Of a stretch of DNA of 64,000 bases, positions 9,398-24,300 are shown piece after piece. The notes under the pieces are model-generated. The model was not told where the DNA came from, made no database searches, and saw nothing but the letters and a program-made list of their open reading frames with translations. Within the stretch, counting starts at the first letter, position 1. The number at the start of each line of letters is the position of its first letter. Origin of the DNA: Apostichopus japonicus (lineage: Eukaryota; Echinodermata; Holothuroidea; Aspidochirotida; Stichopodidae); the NCBI RefSeq assembly GCF_037975245.1, contig NC_092562.1, positions 8,969,001 through 9,033,000 on the forward strand. The letters run 5' to 3'. The translations under genes were made by a program, and so were the position numbers.

Positions 9398-12300
9398 GTA
9401 TAGTTACAAGTTATTGTTCAGGTTTACAGGGTTGAAAATGGCATCCCTTTGCTTATTATCACACACAAGCTTTAATTTTGTTCTTAGCAGGCTGTTTCAC
9501 CTCTTCAACGTTCCTAGCTTCGCCCGCTTCCCATTCCCCACCACTCTACTTTCCCCTCCTCCCACAGAAAGTAACAGAAGAAATGAAGTCAACTAAGAGG
9601 CCAACTTTTAGAAGGCAAAATTTTAGTTTCCATCTTAAGGCTGTCCTTTGCCCGCCTTAAATTTGCCACAATCTTTTACTGCCATACAAGGAAAGGTGAG
9701 GAACCTGAAACACAATATGAATACCTTTGTCTGCTAAATAAGTTCTGACTTCTGGGACACAAAATTTCCTCCACAAGATTTTAGCTGCTAAGAACTCAAA
9801 TTTTAGGTGAAACTGATTTGCAATAGTTGTAACCACAAACATCTCTTAGAGGTTTATCTGATTATGTGTGAGTATTACATGAATAGCTCAAAATGATAGA
9901 AGATGCAATTCAATGGGAAATTTTCCAGCTTTCAGTGAGAAGTTAACTGACCTATTACCTTTCCCCTTACCACTGCCCCGCAGAGAGTTTGCAGAAGACG
10001 AAGAGGAACGTATCAACAAATGCTGCTCGGCTTTCAAACACCACCTGGTCGAACTCAACCACCATGCCCACCTGGCCATGAATGAAGACCTGAGGCACGC
10101 GGTCGATAATCTGATTGCCAACGTTCGCTACCATCACATAGAGGACCACGGGCCAAGGCTGACCAAAGTTACAGAGGAAAACCCTCTCGTGAAATGGTTT
10201 GTAACATCTTTTAAGTACAGTGAGCAAGAACTCACTTTTATTGAACCTGTGTGTCCTTAAAGAAGGAAGCAGATTAAAGAGTCAGATTAAACATAATATG
10301 AAATGATGACGGCATCAATTACATTGCCTTTTTCTTTTTCATGAGAGGATGGGCATTTGGGAGTAATGACATATGGCCTTGTATTAGCCCTAAGGTTTAT
10401 GTTTTACATGTTTTACATGATGCTCTATGCAGTGTGACCTAGTGTTGTACCTAATGTCAATACGGCAGCATCATCCTCTCCAGTTATTAGCTAGGGAGTT
10501 TGATTGTCTCATGTTCTACTTTCAAAGCTCTGATCCACAACCTCCTCCAGTCTTCTGGTCTGATTTTCTGATTTTTGACAGCTATTTTCGCAACTATGGA
10601 CCCACCATGGAAGTTGAAGAAGAAGAAGCTGTGATGGACACTGACAGAGCTCCCTTGATTATGGCCAGCAATGGCTGGGTGATGGGAGACGACCCTCTCA
10701 AAAACTTTGCTGAGTCATCGTCTAAGGTTTACCTTCGACGGGAGCTCATAAACTGGGGAGATAGTATCAAACTGAGGTACGGAGAGAAACCGGAGGACTG
10801 CCCATTTCTGTGGAACCACATGATGGAATACACGAGAATCGTCGCTAGGATGTTTCACGGTTTCCGAATCGATAACTGCCACAGCACACCTATTCATGTA
10901 GCAGAAGTGAGTCCCCCTCCCCTCCCTCCCAACCCGTTGTCTCTTCCCTGGCAAGTTGGTGTTGAGCTGTAATCAAACAAAATAAAAATAAAATAAAACT
11001 TAGCAAACTGCTTATCAACTAGAGAGCCTGTGTAAGAGAATGTGTAAAAGTAAGTTTTGATCCTAGCAGGATCTTCTTCGGAGGCTAAAAAAAAAAGAAG
11101 AAGATCCTGCTAGGATCGAAACGTCAGACCAACTTACTGTAATTAAACAGACAGGAAGATATTGGAAACACCAAGTCAAAAATCTGCTTACCCACTGCAA
11201 TAAAATTCATACACTTTCTTATGATTAAGACAAATTTTCAGATGACTTTGTGTTAAGTAGTCAATGTAGATAACAGAGTGAAGAGATGCATGTAGTAATC
11301 ATAAACTAAATTAGGTTGCTTTAACACTTGATCCGGATCAGGATCAGATCCTGACATCGAGATCACGGCTGTAGTGTAAACGCAGTTCATTTTGATGCTG
11401 GCAGAGACCAGGATCTGATCTGGACGTCGATATCAATTTTGCGATTTAAACACTCCCGCATCAACAGTGGTGACCCGAGATGTCAGATGACCTTGTTACG
11501 TCACATGCATTCTTGCATGAAATTCCAGTCCTTCGCAGTCACATGTTCATCGTCACGTTATCTTCCGCAACTACCCTTCTGCGTAGTCATTTTCGTCACT
11601 GCCGATTTAATCGCTGGATTTATCCCTACTGTAGGTGTGATTTTTCATAAAGATTTGTAGAAGCTGTTAAGTTAGTTTGAAATGCATCGTTTCATCATGT
11701 AAATGCTGAGACATATGATCCCAGTTTGCATCTGTCCTTGGTTCCATCCACCTTGCCCTCCGTACACAGTGTTGTTCTTCCATCACGGCTGCCGCAAGTA
11801 ATGTCTGAAATACTTGAATCATGTGTAGAGTATGTTGCAAACGGCGTCAAAAAACTGCCCAAGTCTTCTCCTTCAATTTTCTTTCTGATCCGGATCTAGT
11901 GTAAGAGCACCCTTAGGCATTTAAAAGTTATGTCTTAAAATGAATTCATATCTTTTGTCACAAGCCATGATTGGACATGTACACATTAAGGTGTGCAAAC
12001 AACATTTTACATTCAAGAAAGTGTTATTGTAACTTAATGCATTAATTTATACAGCCCAGCTTACATTCCTCCCAGAGCAACTAGTGTTATAGTAGGTTGT
12101 TTAGGGTATGTTCAGTTTGAAAGCTACGAAGTACCTTATTCTTACTCTGCATGGTTTAGTTATCAGTATTCACCCCAATTCTTATATTCTTAAACTAGAT
12201 GGCGCACAATAAGTTCGTAAAAGCAATCCTTCTAGAAATATCTTAAATACAACTTCAATTCTTTGTTTCCAAGATCTCCAATAATTTAGGCTTTTTGTAC

Positions 12301-15300
12301 TCTGCAAGACAATTTGTACTTACATGAAATGTGAATTCTGCATTCTTGTTGAAATAGCTTAAACTTAAACTATGACAACAATTTGTTGTTTATTTTCATA
12401 TGCAGCAGATATGCAGATAACAATAAACAACAAAAATGTTGACACATCATTCTGCTCTAGTTATCACCCTTTATAATCAGAGTGAATGTTCTTGTCATTA
12501 ACAGTATCTCTTGGACGAGGCGAGGAGGGTGAGGTCTGACCTTTATGTCATCGCTGAGTTATTCACAGCTTCAGAGAACATTGATAATATCTTTGTCAAC
12601 AGGCTTGGCATTAATTCCTTGATCAGAGGTATAGTTTTCTGCCTTAATATGAAATGTTATCTATTTAGTGTTTTGAGCTAGTTATTACCTTTCTTCTACC
12701 TCCCCAACTTCCCCTCCCTCCTCCCCACCCACCACCCCTAGAATAAAAAGGAAATATCTAATTGTTTCTATTATGCATTTAATAGTCATTTTTCACTAAA
12801 TTGCAAAATGCAACCGAAAATAATCAACCTTCGACTCCTTGCCCTCCTGTGAAAGATGTTTGAACTTTGTCTGTTCTCGAACTCTCTTTCAAATTAATTG
12901 TTTCCATTCCTGATACTTATTAAAACAGAACTAGTTATCATTATCCTTTCCTATGTAAGAATGCCCAAGAGAGCTCCAAGGAAATCTTTCTTACATTTGG
13001 GAGGGTAGGGGTCAAGGAAATGTGAAAGCTTTGCAGGCAATATAAGGTGGGGTTGATTGATATATGAAAACAATTTATATAGAGAAATATAAAAAGAACG
13101 GCCTTCCTTGAGACCCTTGTTTTCTGTGTTCTATGTGCTTGAACATTTTGTGGACTTTTTGGCTGGATGTAAATTTGCATATTATGCCTATACATATTCA
13201 GTCATGCCCTTCTTTTTGACCTTATTGTTTTTGTTACATGCATGACCCGTAGAAGCCATGAGTGCTGGGGATGCCCACGAACAGGGTCGTCTGATCTACC
13301 GGTACGGTGGAGAGCCTGTGGGGTCATTCATCCAGCCACCAAAGAGACCACTCTCACCTAGCATAGCACATGCCCTACTGATGGATGTCACACATGACAA
13401 CCAATGCCCCATTGAGGTATGAAAACACATGAAAAGAATTTATTTCCTCTAACGTTAACTTCTAGTTAGTTTCCTGTAGCTATGACGACAGACCTGCCAG
13501 CTCTCAGGGATTTACAGTGAGATTCAAAGTTTTGTGTGTCATCTCAAGGTTAGGATCTCCAAATCTCACATGCCATATCTTAAACTGGTAAAACAAAGAC
13601 AGGTTTACTGCAAGCAGGTTTACTTGGAGCTGTGGATATTAATTTGTGTAAGTAATCAAAGAAAGCTGCCAAGAAATACTAAGCTTAACAAAAGCTGTGG
13701 TAGAATGATTAAACAATTACTTTGTTCTGTAAAATTCCCAGGTTTTTGGCACCAGTCTCTTGGTTTTTCTTTGGAAATCTCCAGGGTTTGCACATAGGAG
13801 TGGGGAGGGGTGGGGGCGGGGGGGGGGGGGGTAATTGGCTGGTGTGCAATGGAAAGTTTAGAGTAGCAAAAGGAGAAATACAGTTCTAGGAAGGAAACTT
13901 TCCAGGACTGCTAAGGCTGGTAAATTGACTATTTTACAAGTATTGTAAAGTATACAGTTGAGTATTTTGTTAGAAGGTTCAAGTCTCTCTCTGTTGTTTG
14001 TTCTCTTTGCCAGGTCCGATCCATCTATGATCCACTTCCTAGTACAGCATTAGTCAGTATGGCATCCTGCGCCACTGGAACAACAAAGGGATTTGATGAT
14101 CTTGTTCCTCATCAGGTAGGTAGAAAGGTGTCAAAAGCATCTGGTTGGATTTAATTCACGAAATGCGAAAACCAAGTTATACTTCCCAATAGATTCATGC
14201 AAACAACTATTGCATAGATCAAAACCCCCATTTGTGACAGGCTAGGGCTTGCACCCAGAACATTAAAAGTGCTAGTGCTTGCACCCAGAATATTAACCTG
14301 CTAGGGCTTGCACCCAGAACATTAACCTGCTAGGGCTTGCACCCAGAACATTGATGTGCTAGGGCTTGCACCCAGAACATTAAAGTGCTAGTTTGTCTGA
14401 TGTCCATCATTATTTTTGACCACAACATTGCAAACTGGACTCTTCACCTGATTGCGTCTGTACTGGTCAGTGCACAACATTGAAATCTCAACTGGGTACT
14501 CCTGTTTGAATACCCCACCTTATGGTAGCTGGTTAAGAATTAAAATGAAAATTTAAGAAGTTTTCTACCCATGGAATGCCACTCCTTATCCACTAGAATG
14601 TGTTTAAACTTCCAGATACATGTGGTTACGGACGATCGATTGTACTGCTCATGGAATCCTGAAACTGCGGCCGGTTCTGACAGCGAGGTCAACCTATCCA
14701 GCGGTATTCTTGCTGCCAAAGCTGCGTTAAATAATCTTCATCAAACACTTGGAAGATCTGGATACACTCAGGTAAGTGAAACAACTAAGAAAAAAAAACA
14801 AGAGAAAAACACTTAAAAACAACAAACAATAAAAATATATAAGAAACCCAATAAAAACAGCAAACAATACAAACGACTAAGAAATCCAATAAAAACAGCA
14901 AACAGTAAAAACAACTAAGAAACCCAATAAAAATAGCAAACAGTAAAAACAACTAAGAAACCCAATAAAAATAGCAAACAGTAAAAACAACTAAGAAACC
15001 CAATAAAAACAGCAAACAGTAAAAACAACTGAGAAACCCAATAAAAATAGCAAACAGTAAAAACAACTAAGAAATCCAATAAAAACAGCAAACAGTTAAA
15101 ACAACTAAGAAACCCAATAAAAACAGCAAACAGTAAAAACAACTAAGAAACCCAATAAAAACAGCAAACAGTTAAAACAACTAAGAAACCCAATAAAAAT
15201 AGCAAACAGTAAAAACAACTAAGAAACCCAATAAAAATAGCAAACAGTAAAAACAACTAAGAAACCCAATAAAAACAGCAAACAGTTAAAACAACTGAGA

Positions 15301-18300
15301 AACCCAATAAAAATAGCAAACAGTTAAAACAACTAAGAAACCCAATAAAAACAGCAAACAGTAAAAACAACTAAGAAACCCAATAAAAATAGCAAACAGT
15401 AAAAACAACTAAGAAATCAATAAAAATAGCAAACAGTAAAAACAACTAAGAAACCCAATAAAAATAGCAAACAGTAAAAACAACTAAGAAACCCAATAAA
15501 AATAGCAAACAGTAAAAACAACTAAGAAACCCAATAAGAATAGCAAACAGTAAAAACAACTGAGAAACCCAATAAAAACAGCAAACAGTAAAAACAACTG
15601 AGAAACCCAATAAAAATAGCAAACAGTAAAAACAACTGAGAAACCCAATAAAAACAGCAAACAGTAAAAACAACTAAGAAACCCAATAAAAATAGCAAAC
15701 AGTAAAAACAACTAAGAAACCCAATAAAAACAGCAAACAGTAAAAACAACTGAGAAACCCAATAAAAACAGCAAACAGTAAAAACAACTGAGAAATCCAA
15801 TAAAAACAGCAAACAGTAAAAACAACTGAGAAACCCAATAAAAATAGCAAACAGTAAAAACAACTGAGAAACCCAATAAAAACAGCAAACAGTAAAAACA
15901 ACTGAGAAACCCAATAAAAACAGCAAACAGTAAAAACAACTAAGAAACCCAATAAAAACAGCAAACAGTAAAAACAACTGAGAAACCCAATAAAAACAGC
16001 AAACAGTAAAAACAACTAAGAAACCCAATAAAAACAGCAAACAGTAAAAACAACTAAGAAACCCAATAAAAATAGCAAACAGTAAAAACAACTAAGAAAC
16101 CCAATAAAAACAGCAAACAGTAAAAACAACTAAGAAACCCAATAAAAATAGCAAACAGTAAAAACAACTAAGAAACCCAATAAAAACAGCAAACAGTAAA
16201 AACAACTAAGAAACCCAATAAAAACAGCAAACAGTAAAAACAACTAAGAAACCCAATAAAAATAGCAAACAGTAAAAACAACTAAGAAACCCAATAAAAA
16301 CAGCAAACAGTAAAAACAACTAAGAAACCCAATAAAAACAGCAAACAGTAAAAACAACTAAGAAACCCAATAAAAACAGCAAACAGTAAAAACAACTAAG
16401 AAACCCAATAAAAATAGCAAACAGTAAAAACAACTAAGAAACCCAATAAAAACAGCAAACAGTAAAAACAACTAAGAAACCCAATAAAAACAGCAAACAG
16501 TAAAAACAACTAAGAAATCCAATAAAAACAGCAAACAGTAAAAACAACTAAGAAACCCAATAAAAATAGCAAACAGTAAAATAACTAAGAAACCCAATAA
16601 AAACAGCAAACAGTAAAAACAACTAAGAAACCCAATAAAAATAGCAAACAGTAAAAACAACTAAGAAATCCAATAAAAACAGCAAACAGTAAAAACAACT
16701 AAGAAACCCAATAAAAATAGCAAACAGTAAAATAACTAAGAAACCCAATAAAAACAGCAAACAGTAAAAACAACTAAGAAACCCAATAAAAATAGCAAAC
16801 AGTAAAAACAACTAAGAAATCCAATAAAAACAGCAAACAGTAAAAACAACTAAGAAACCCAATAAAAACAGCAAACAGTTAAAACAACCTAGTAAACCTC
16901 AAAAATATCTTTGCTAGTATTTAAGGAAGTCTTAAGACAAGAATATTGAAACAAAGTGAATGCTCTTTGTGTCAACAGCTAAGGTTAACTTTCATTCCAG
17001 ATGCTCTACTTTGTCATTGATTTTCTCCTTGAAATATTGGGGAACATGTCTGAAAGGTTGGTTACAACAAGAACAAAATGAAAAGAACAGAGAAAGTTTT
17101 GGATAGAACAGCAAACATACCAATTTTCCATTGTTCTTTTACTAGTATGGCCTAGCAGTTTATTTAGTAAGAATGCAGGTTTGATTTCTGATTTGGAGTT
17201 TGTACTTTCTCTTTGAATGGATAGTTTGTTCATCATCAAAAAAGAATCAAAAAAGACATTCTTTACTGTACCGATACACCATTAACTTGCACATGATCAT
17301 AACATTCCAGTTGGCACTTTCAAAAACAGTTTTTTTTCTGGCTAATTTTGGTATGTAGTTTTTGGTACTGGTGGACACTGAAATGTTATGACAATGTAGT
17401 CCTTTTTAGTAAATTGACTGGTAAAGTCTTATTTTAAATACTTGAAATCATGGCGTTTGTATTATAAGCTTACATCCTGCAATAACTGCTTATGTGTAAA
17501 GGTCAGGAGGCCTATAAAGAATCATACAGTATTATTTATTAGTTGTTATGTAATGTTCATTTAGTTTAATAAGGAGTAAAAGTAGTTTTTGTTGGAATGG
17601 GAGAGGGGAGAGGGGAGTAGGTGGCAGATAATTGACTTCCTGTATTGTACTATGAAAAAACCTTGTTTGTCGGTAAATTCACCCAAATTTGGGAATTAAG
17701 TGCAGATGGCTACCTTGAGACTTGAATTATTTTTTTCTACCGGAGGTAACCATTTTTGTAGTCACATGGTCGGAAATGAACTCTTCCACAAGATCTCCAT
17801 TTGTTTCCATTTTCTCTAATAATAAAAATCTTGGCATTGGATTTCAAATATTGTGATTTTATACGAAATATAACATAAAAGAAAGATTTCCACCATTCTT
17901 ACCAGGTTTATGTTGACCAGTTAGATGAGAACATTATTGCAGTGACCAGGCATAGTCCCGGTTCTCACAAATCAGTCATACTGGTAGCTCGGACAGCTTT
18001 CAACCACCCGGAGAATGCCAACTACACTGGTCATGTAGCACCACTGTGTATACCAGGTGAGCCTATGACAGGGTTTGCTCAAAGTGATTATTTGTCTCCA
18101 TGCAGGTTATGCGTTATATTTTAAAAGGCAGTCGTGATCTGATTCCTAGGTTGTTGAAGAGTAGTGTAGAAATGTTACAACAGTGTTTGTTGGTGTCTAA
18201 AGCTGGCTGCCTGATGGAATGTTGCCCGACCTTACTCGAACATGTTTGCATGGGTAATGGTGGATAGTGTGATAGTGTGGATAGTGTGTGTGCTTACAAC

Positions 18301-21300
18301 TACGATTAATCAAAGATTTTACCACTTTTAAGTTGACTTCTGTTTGTAAATTCAACATGTAGCTTTTCTGCAACTGGTTGTGGGCGACACTCAAAGCAGT
18401 GTGCAGTGTGGTTCATGACTTCAACTTCCCAGTGCCAACAAATGTAACTACTCCCTAATTTTGCCGGTGAAGTGAACTAGTACCCGCCCATTAACAGAAG
18501 ACAGCAGCTCAGTGTGTGGGAGACTGTGTGCAGGAGACTGACGCAGGATTATGAAATGACTATCAAACACAAGATCATGACAGTCAAGTTGTTTTGAGTC
18601 TTTTTCAGTCGAGCAGTGAATGAGTGGACTTTACTTAATGTGATTTAAGTGTATCATGAGTCTTACAACATAGCTCATATATTTAAATTAATATTTTAAT
18701 AACTATTGCTACTATTGTTACAGCTGATTGAATTTTCATATACACGAATCTATTAACGTATACTAACATTTCGTAGAGTTTTGTGCAATTTGCTTTGCGG
18801 AAGATGACACAGTGCCATCACAGCAATCAGTGCTAAGTTTGCAAGACATAATAACTTCATATCATCTGTTTTGCTTATTCATCTTGTATTTTCTCAATGA
18901 AGGCCAAGTGGAAGAGATAATTCTGGAGGCCAGACTCGTCTCCAAAGACGCCCCCTTCTACAAGAAGAGTGACACACACATCAACGGTCTCTCCTCCTTC
19001 GAGGTCGATATGAGACAACACATTCAGATCTTCAGCAGCAAGATGGTTGAACTTCATAACATGGACGATAAAGCAGGCGATCTGGTCCAGGAACTTGATT
19101 TTGTGTCTTTCCCACCTGGGAGTGTCATTGCTTTCAAGTGAGCATCTCCCTCACCTTTTTGGGTTAATAATATTCGGCTGGGTGTTGGGTTAACAATAGT
19201 GGGGGATGGGGTGGAGAGATGGGGGTGGGATGTTGACCTTCTCCTCCATGGAGGTAGAGGTGACTTAGTGACCCCAAACCTGACATCATGGTTGCAGGTT
19301 AAGACTACTTCACAAATGATGCCAATTGATTGAATCAATGGTTTTTAAACCTGGAGTAGCTTGTATGATCTTGCTTCCATAAAAGTCTTCACAAAAAGGA
19401 GCTTACTGATCAGGCAAGTTCATAGCTGTATTTGAGGGACAATTTATTTTTCATTCATTGCACTAAAATAGAAGAAGTTTTCATATTCTAAGGATTGGGT
19501 ATATAGGACAGTAGGTATGTTTTGAGTTGATACTAAGGAAGGACCATTGAAAGGTACAGTAATTCTGCATCTTCTATTCATTTCCTTTCTTAATTTGTTT
19601 CTCTTGGCATTGATTCTACTGTCTTAGAGTTGTTTGTCTACTGTCTTGTCTACTGTCTACTTGTTTGTCTACTGTTTGTCTACTGTCTTAGATTTGTTGT
19701 TTCTTCTGCATCAATGACAGCATATAAATTGATGTCATGTTTCACACTCTCCCTCAGAGTGTCCTTGCTACCAGCTGCCAGGGCCGCGTTGTCATCACTC
19801 CGTTCCGGCCTGGCGCAGTTCGGGTACAGGGTCAGGACCCTCAGTGGTAACCCCACCCAGAACAATACCAGCTCCTTCTACGCCATCGCAAGTCAACTAT
19901 CTCTAACAGACTTGAACAGAATTCTCTACCGATGCAGCGCAGAGGAGGAGTCCGATGGGAAAGGCTCGGGTGGATACAATGTACCCAACCATGGTAACCT
20001 GGTATACTGTGGACTGCAAGGTTTGTACTCTCCCTCTAGTGAAACAAAAAAACAGCCTCGATGTTTAATTCAGTTTCAGGAATTATGTTAAGAGATAATA
20101 TCAAACAAGAAAATAACAAAACTGATTATATCAAACGAGAAAATAACAAAATTGATTATATCAAATGAGAAAATAACAAATTGGTTTCATCAAAAATGAG
20201 AATTTTCAAGTCTTCTCTGAGTATATGAAGTTGAAACAACATGTTTTGCTTGAGTTATTAGAATTTGTAATTTTTTAATGTAATATTTAAGCCTTCTCTG
20301 AGTAGGTGATGCCATCATCAATTAGCCTTAAAGGAGCCTAACAGAGATTAAGCAAATTTCAATGGTGAACATCATAAAAACCATAACAGCTATTCAAACT
20401 TTAATAGCACTCATATTTTCCTTGGACTGTGACACATTCAAGACTAAGTCATCCATTTCCTTACTGTGTTCGTTCAGGTTTCATGTCAGTTTTGGCAGAT
20501 ATTCGCCTGAAGAATGACCTTGGTCACCCTCTCTGCGACAACCTCCGTCAGGGTGACTGGATGTTTGAATACGTAGCAAACAGGCTCAAGCTGCACAGTG
20601 GTACCAGAGCTGTAAGTATAAACCAGTTAAAATGATGAAGTCATATCGAAGGAGTTCCAAAACCTAACATCAGTTATTGCCTTATTTGATAGAGATAACT
20701 TCCTTTCACAACTTCCCCAAACATTTAAGAAATATGTTTTTTCCATTTGGGAGAAATGTTTATAATTCTAAATGTTAATGTTAAATGTAAAATGTTAATG
20801 TTCACATCGAAGGTGGAAGACTTGATTAAGTCTAACTATGACATCATGGAGCCACATGTGTTGTATCTGTCTTGACTGATTACAATGTTTATTATATTCT
20901 GTCATGGAGATGTTTTCAATCTAACATATTCAAGATCCTAACCATGACCTAATGATGGAGTTAGGTTCAGAACTTTCTACGATGGAAATATTAAAAGAGA
21001 GACAAAGTGAAAAGTGCAAGGATTCAGATCCTGATGGTACTATGAGATCACAGATTTACCAAATGACATCTACCAGACACGACTTTAGGATAGCTCCCAA
21101 ATGGGAGCAAGATGTTTCTTAGCTGTTTGTGGGATTTGGATTTCAAAAACACAGATTAGACAAGGAGGAATATCAGAAGGAAATAAAGGCGAGCATAGTT
21201 ATAAGTTGGGGTTTTTTCTTCCATTTATTTTATTTTCACTTGTCATTTAGCCTCTGAAGAAGATCCTGCTAGGATCGAAACTTCAGGCCAACTTACTTTA

Positions 21301-24300
21301 CACATTCTCTTACACAGGCTCTCTAGTGGATAAGCAGTTTGCTAACAGTTTTTTTTTCATTTATTTTATTTCAGTTAGGAAAGTGGTTCGAGATGGCCTT
21401 TGGTCCTCTAAGGTGCATCCCTCGTTACCTTATACCCTGCTACTTTGATGCATTGGTTACTGGCGCTTACAGAGCATTGCTGGACATAGCTTGGGAAAAC
21501 ATGTCAGAGTAAGTGAGGAATAGAGGTGGGGAGAGGGGACCGATAGGGGAGGAGAGGGACTGAGTAAGGAGGAGAGGGACTGAGTGAGGAGGAGAGGGAG
21601 TGAGTGAGATGGAGAGGGATATGTTTATCTCTCTAATCATTCTTCGATTTATACTTATGTTAGAGGCCATGGATCTCCGAAGATCTGACAATAGCAAGGT
21701 ATTTTGGTTTTTATTAATCATGAGCTAGAATATCTAGAGTAAGAAATTTACATGTAGTTCACTTCTTTGTATCTGATTGTAGCATAGATGGAGAAAAAGA
21801 GAGGGTGTTTGTGGGGTGGTATGAGAGAGGGGGAATGGGATGATTTGTGTTATGTGCCCCCTTCACATGTTTACCTTAATACGTAAACTATGGTTTGAGT
21901 TCATAATGACAAATAAATGTTACTTACTTTAAAAGTTGAAATTCACAGTGCGTACTCCCTCACCTCATATAACCTATGCATTACCGCAATGCATTAATGC
22001 ATTAATTAATGCATTAATGCAATGCATTAATTAATGCAACATGAAATTTGGAAGGTGACATGTATGTGATATTTACCTCTAGACCCAAAAGTCATAACAT
22101 ATATATATGTCACTATGTGGTCTTATGTGATGCAGCAATGTATGTTATCAGAGTATATTGAGATTGATCAGCGTTGCTACTCTAGCTTAACAAGCACATG
22201 TGCAGCCACCTGAAAGAGCCCAGCATTAATACAAAATATCTGATTTGTGTAATTCTAGGAGGTTACACCACTGAGAGATTGAATATTGTAATGTACGTTG
22301 TACTCTTCATTACTTCAGGTTCGTGTCCAAAGGTTCAACCTTTGTGCGAGCCCTCGCCTTGGGTTCAGTCCAGATGTGCGGACAAGTCAGGAATGCCCCC
22401 CTCCCCGGACTGTCACCAAGGGTGGATGGCGTCCCTACCATCTTGAATGAAGATAATGGAAAGAGAGACCAGGGTGCGATCACCATGGCGGCCGGTCTGC
22501 CACATTTTGCTTCCGGTTTCATGAGATCCTGGGGTAGGGACACATTTATTGCTGTGCCTGGACTTCTACTAGTCACAGGAAGATATGAAGATGCAAAGTG
22601 AGTCATACGAGTCAATCAGTAGCACTCTGAAATATCCCAGGGATAAACAGTTATAATGATCAATAACTCTGATGTTTGAACCTGTGTTTTAGCATACCCT
22701 TGAAGGTTTAAGGGTTTGAATCTGTTTTAACATACCCTTGAAGGTTTAAGGTTTGAATCTGTTTTAAAATACCCTTGAAGGTTTAAGGTTTGAATCTGTT
22801 TAAACATACCCTTGAAGGTTTAAGGGTTGAACCTGTGTAACATACCCTGGAAGGTTTAAGGGTTGAACCTGTTTTAACATACCCTTGAAGGTTTAAGGTT
22901 TGAATCTGTTTTAACATACCCTTGAAGGTTTAAGGTTCCATTCTGTTTTAACATACCCTTGAAGGTTTAAGGTTTGAATCTGTTTTAACATACCCTTGAA
23001 GGTTTAAGGTTTGAATCTGTTTTAACATACCCTTGAAGGTTTAAGGTTTGAATCTGTTTTAACATACCCTTGAAGGTTTAAGGTTTGAATCTGTTTTAAC
23101 ATACCCTTGAAGGATTAAGGTTCCATTCTGTTTTAACATACCCTTGAAGGTTTAAGATTTCAATATGTTTAAACATACCCTTGAAGGTTTATTAATTGTT
23201 AGGGAAGCCTCGCAAATCTAACCGCCGGTTCCGGGCCGGCGGAAAACTCGCACCCCTTGCTCATTATGCATGTGCATATTGGTCCCATGGTTGAACGCAC
23301 ACAAGCTTGTTGCTAGCCGGAGTAATGAGCACAGCGTCTTGACAACACAAGGCTGGTTATTGTTCACAAACAATGAGCAAACTTGGCCAAGTGACCGGAT
23401 TAACTTTGGCGGTTTTGACAGTCAATAGAGCTTTAGTTTATGTTGCAAATTGCCTTATACACTAAAATCCGCCACTAAACCAAATGTACGAGATTCAATA
23501 CTAAATATAACTCTTGCAAATCTTCCACGTTATCAAAACTAATGAATAAAATTTCTTATCAACGATCGTGAGTTTTTCGTGTAATCGGCTACTCGAAAGG
23601 CCGATAAAAACAACACATAAGTATAGCCTTTACCTGTACGTTGTTTGCCTATAGCCTTGTTCAACGAGTGGTACGTAACTACAATTAAAAAAGTGAATTA
23701 GCCATTTGCATTAAAATATGCCCCAAGAACTTCGGAAAACCCATGTTGACATATCAAGCAAGTCAAGCAAACAATTAAGTTACGCCATATATATTTATAA
23801 CTACAACGACCAGTGACCGTAACGTTTATCTCTGCATAACAGTAGTACAGCCCCCTAAACAGCGGATAATTTTAGTAGCAGCCTACTGCGACACAGGTTC
23901 AGCGAATAAACATATGGCTAGGCTCGATTTCCTCTATTGACTTAGTGTACGTGTTAGGCTGCCACGCGCATAGAGATATAAGTGACTATCCGGTGAGAGT
24001 TTTAATGCAAGCAACAAGCGATACAAGTTGAGCGAGCAAACGCGGGTTAGAAGGGAGGGTGAGGAGACTGTTTTAAAGTAAATTCGCTATCGGACTCCAA
24101 AGTGAGTGGGATTCAAGAGGTGGCCAAATATGTGTTTGAACGCCCCCCCCCCCACACACAAACTCCCAAATGAAAAAGTACGTTTCCCAAATATCCCTAT
24201 TATCGTTCCTCACCTCTTTTTTACAGAGAAGAAAAAAAAGTGAAATTAACACGGAAAGATCGATGATCGACGAACGGTGTGGTTTATTTATCTTTGATTC

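Noticed and set aside
14915-16811. Many minus-strand frames of 62-189 codons reading [15 protein letters not shown], resembling membrane proteins
   Set aside because: They are translations of the 38-bp minisatellite, overlap one another at 38-bp offsets and have no flanking exon.
21251-21346. Active hammerhead ribozyme
   Set aside because: The stem and GAAAC are present but the CTGATGA core is altered, so only a degenerate relic can be claimed.
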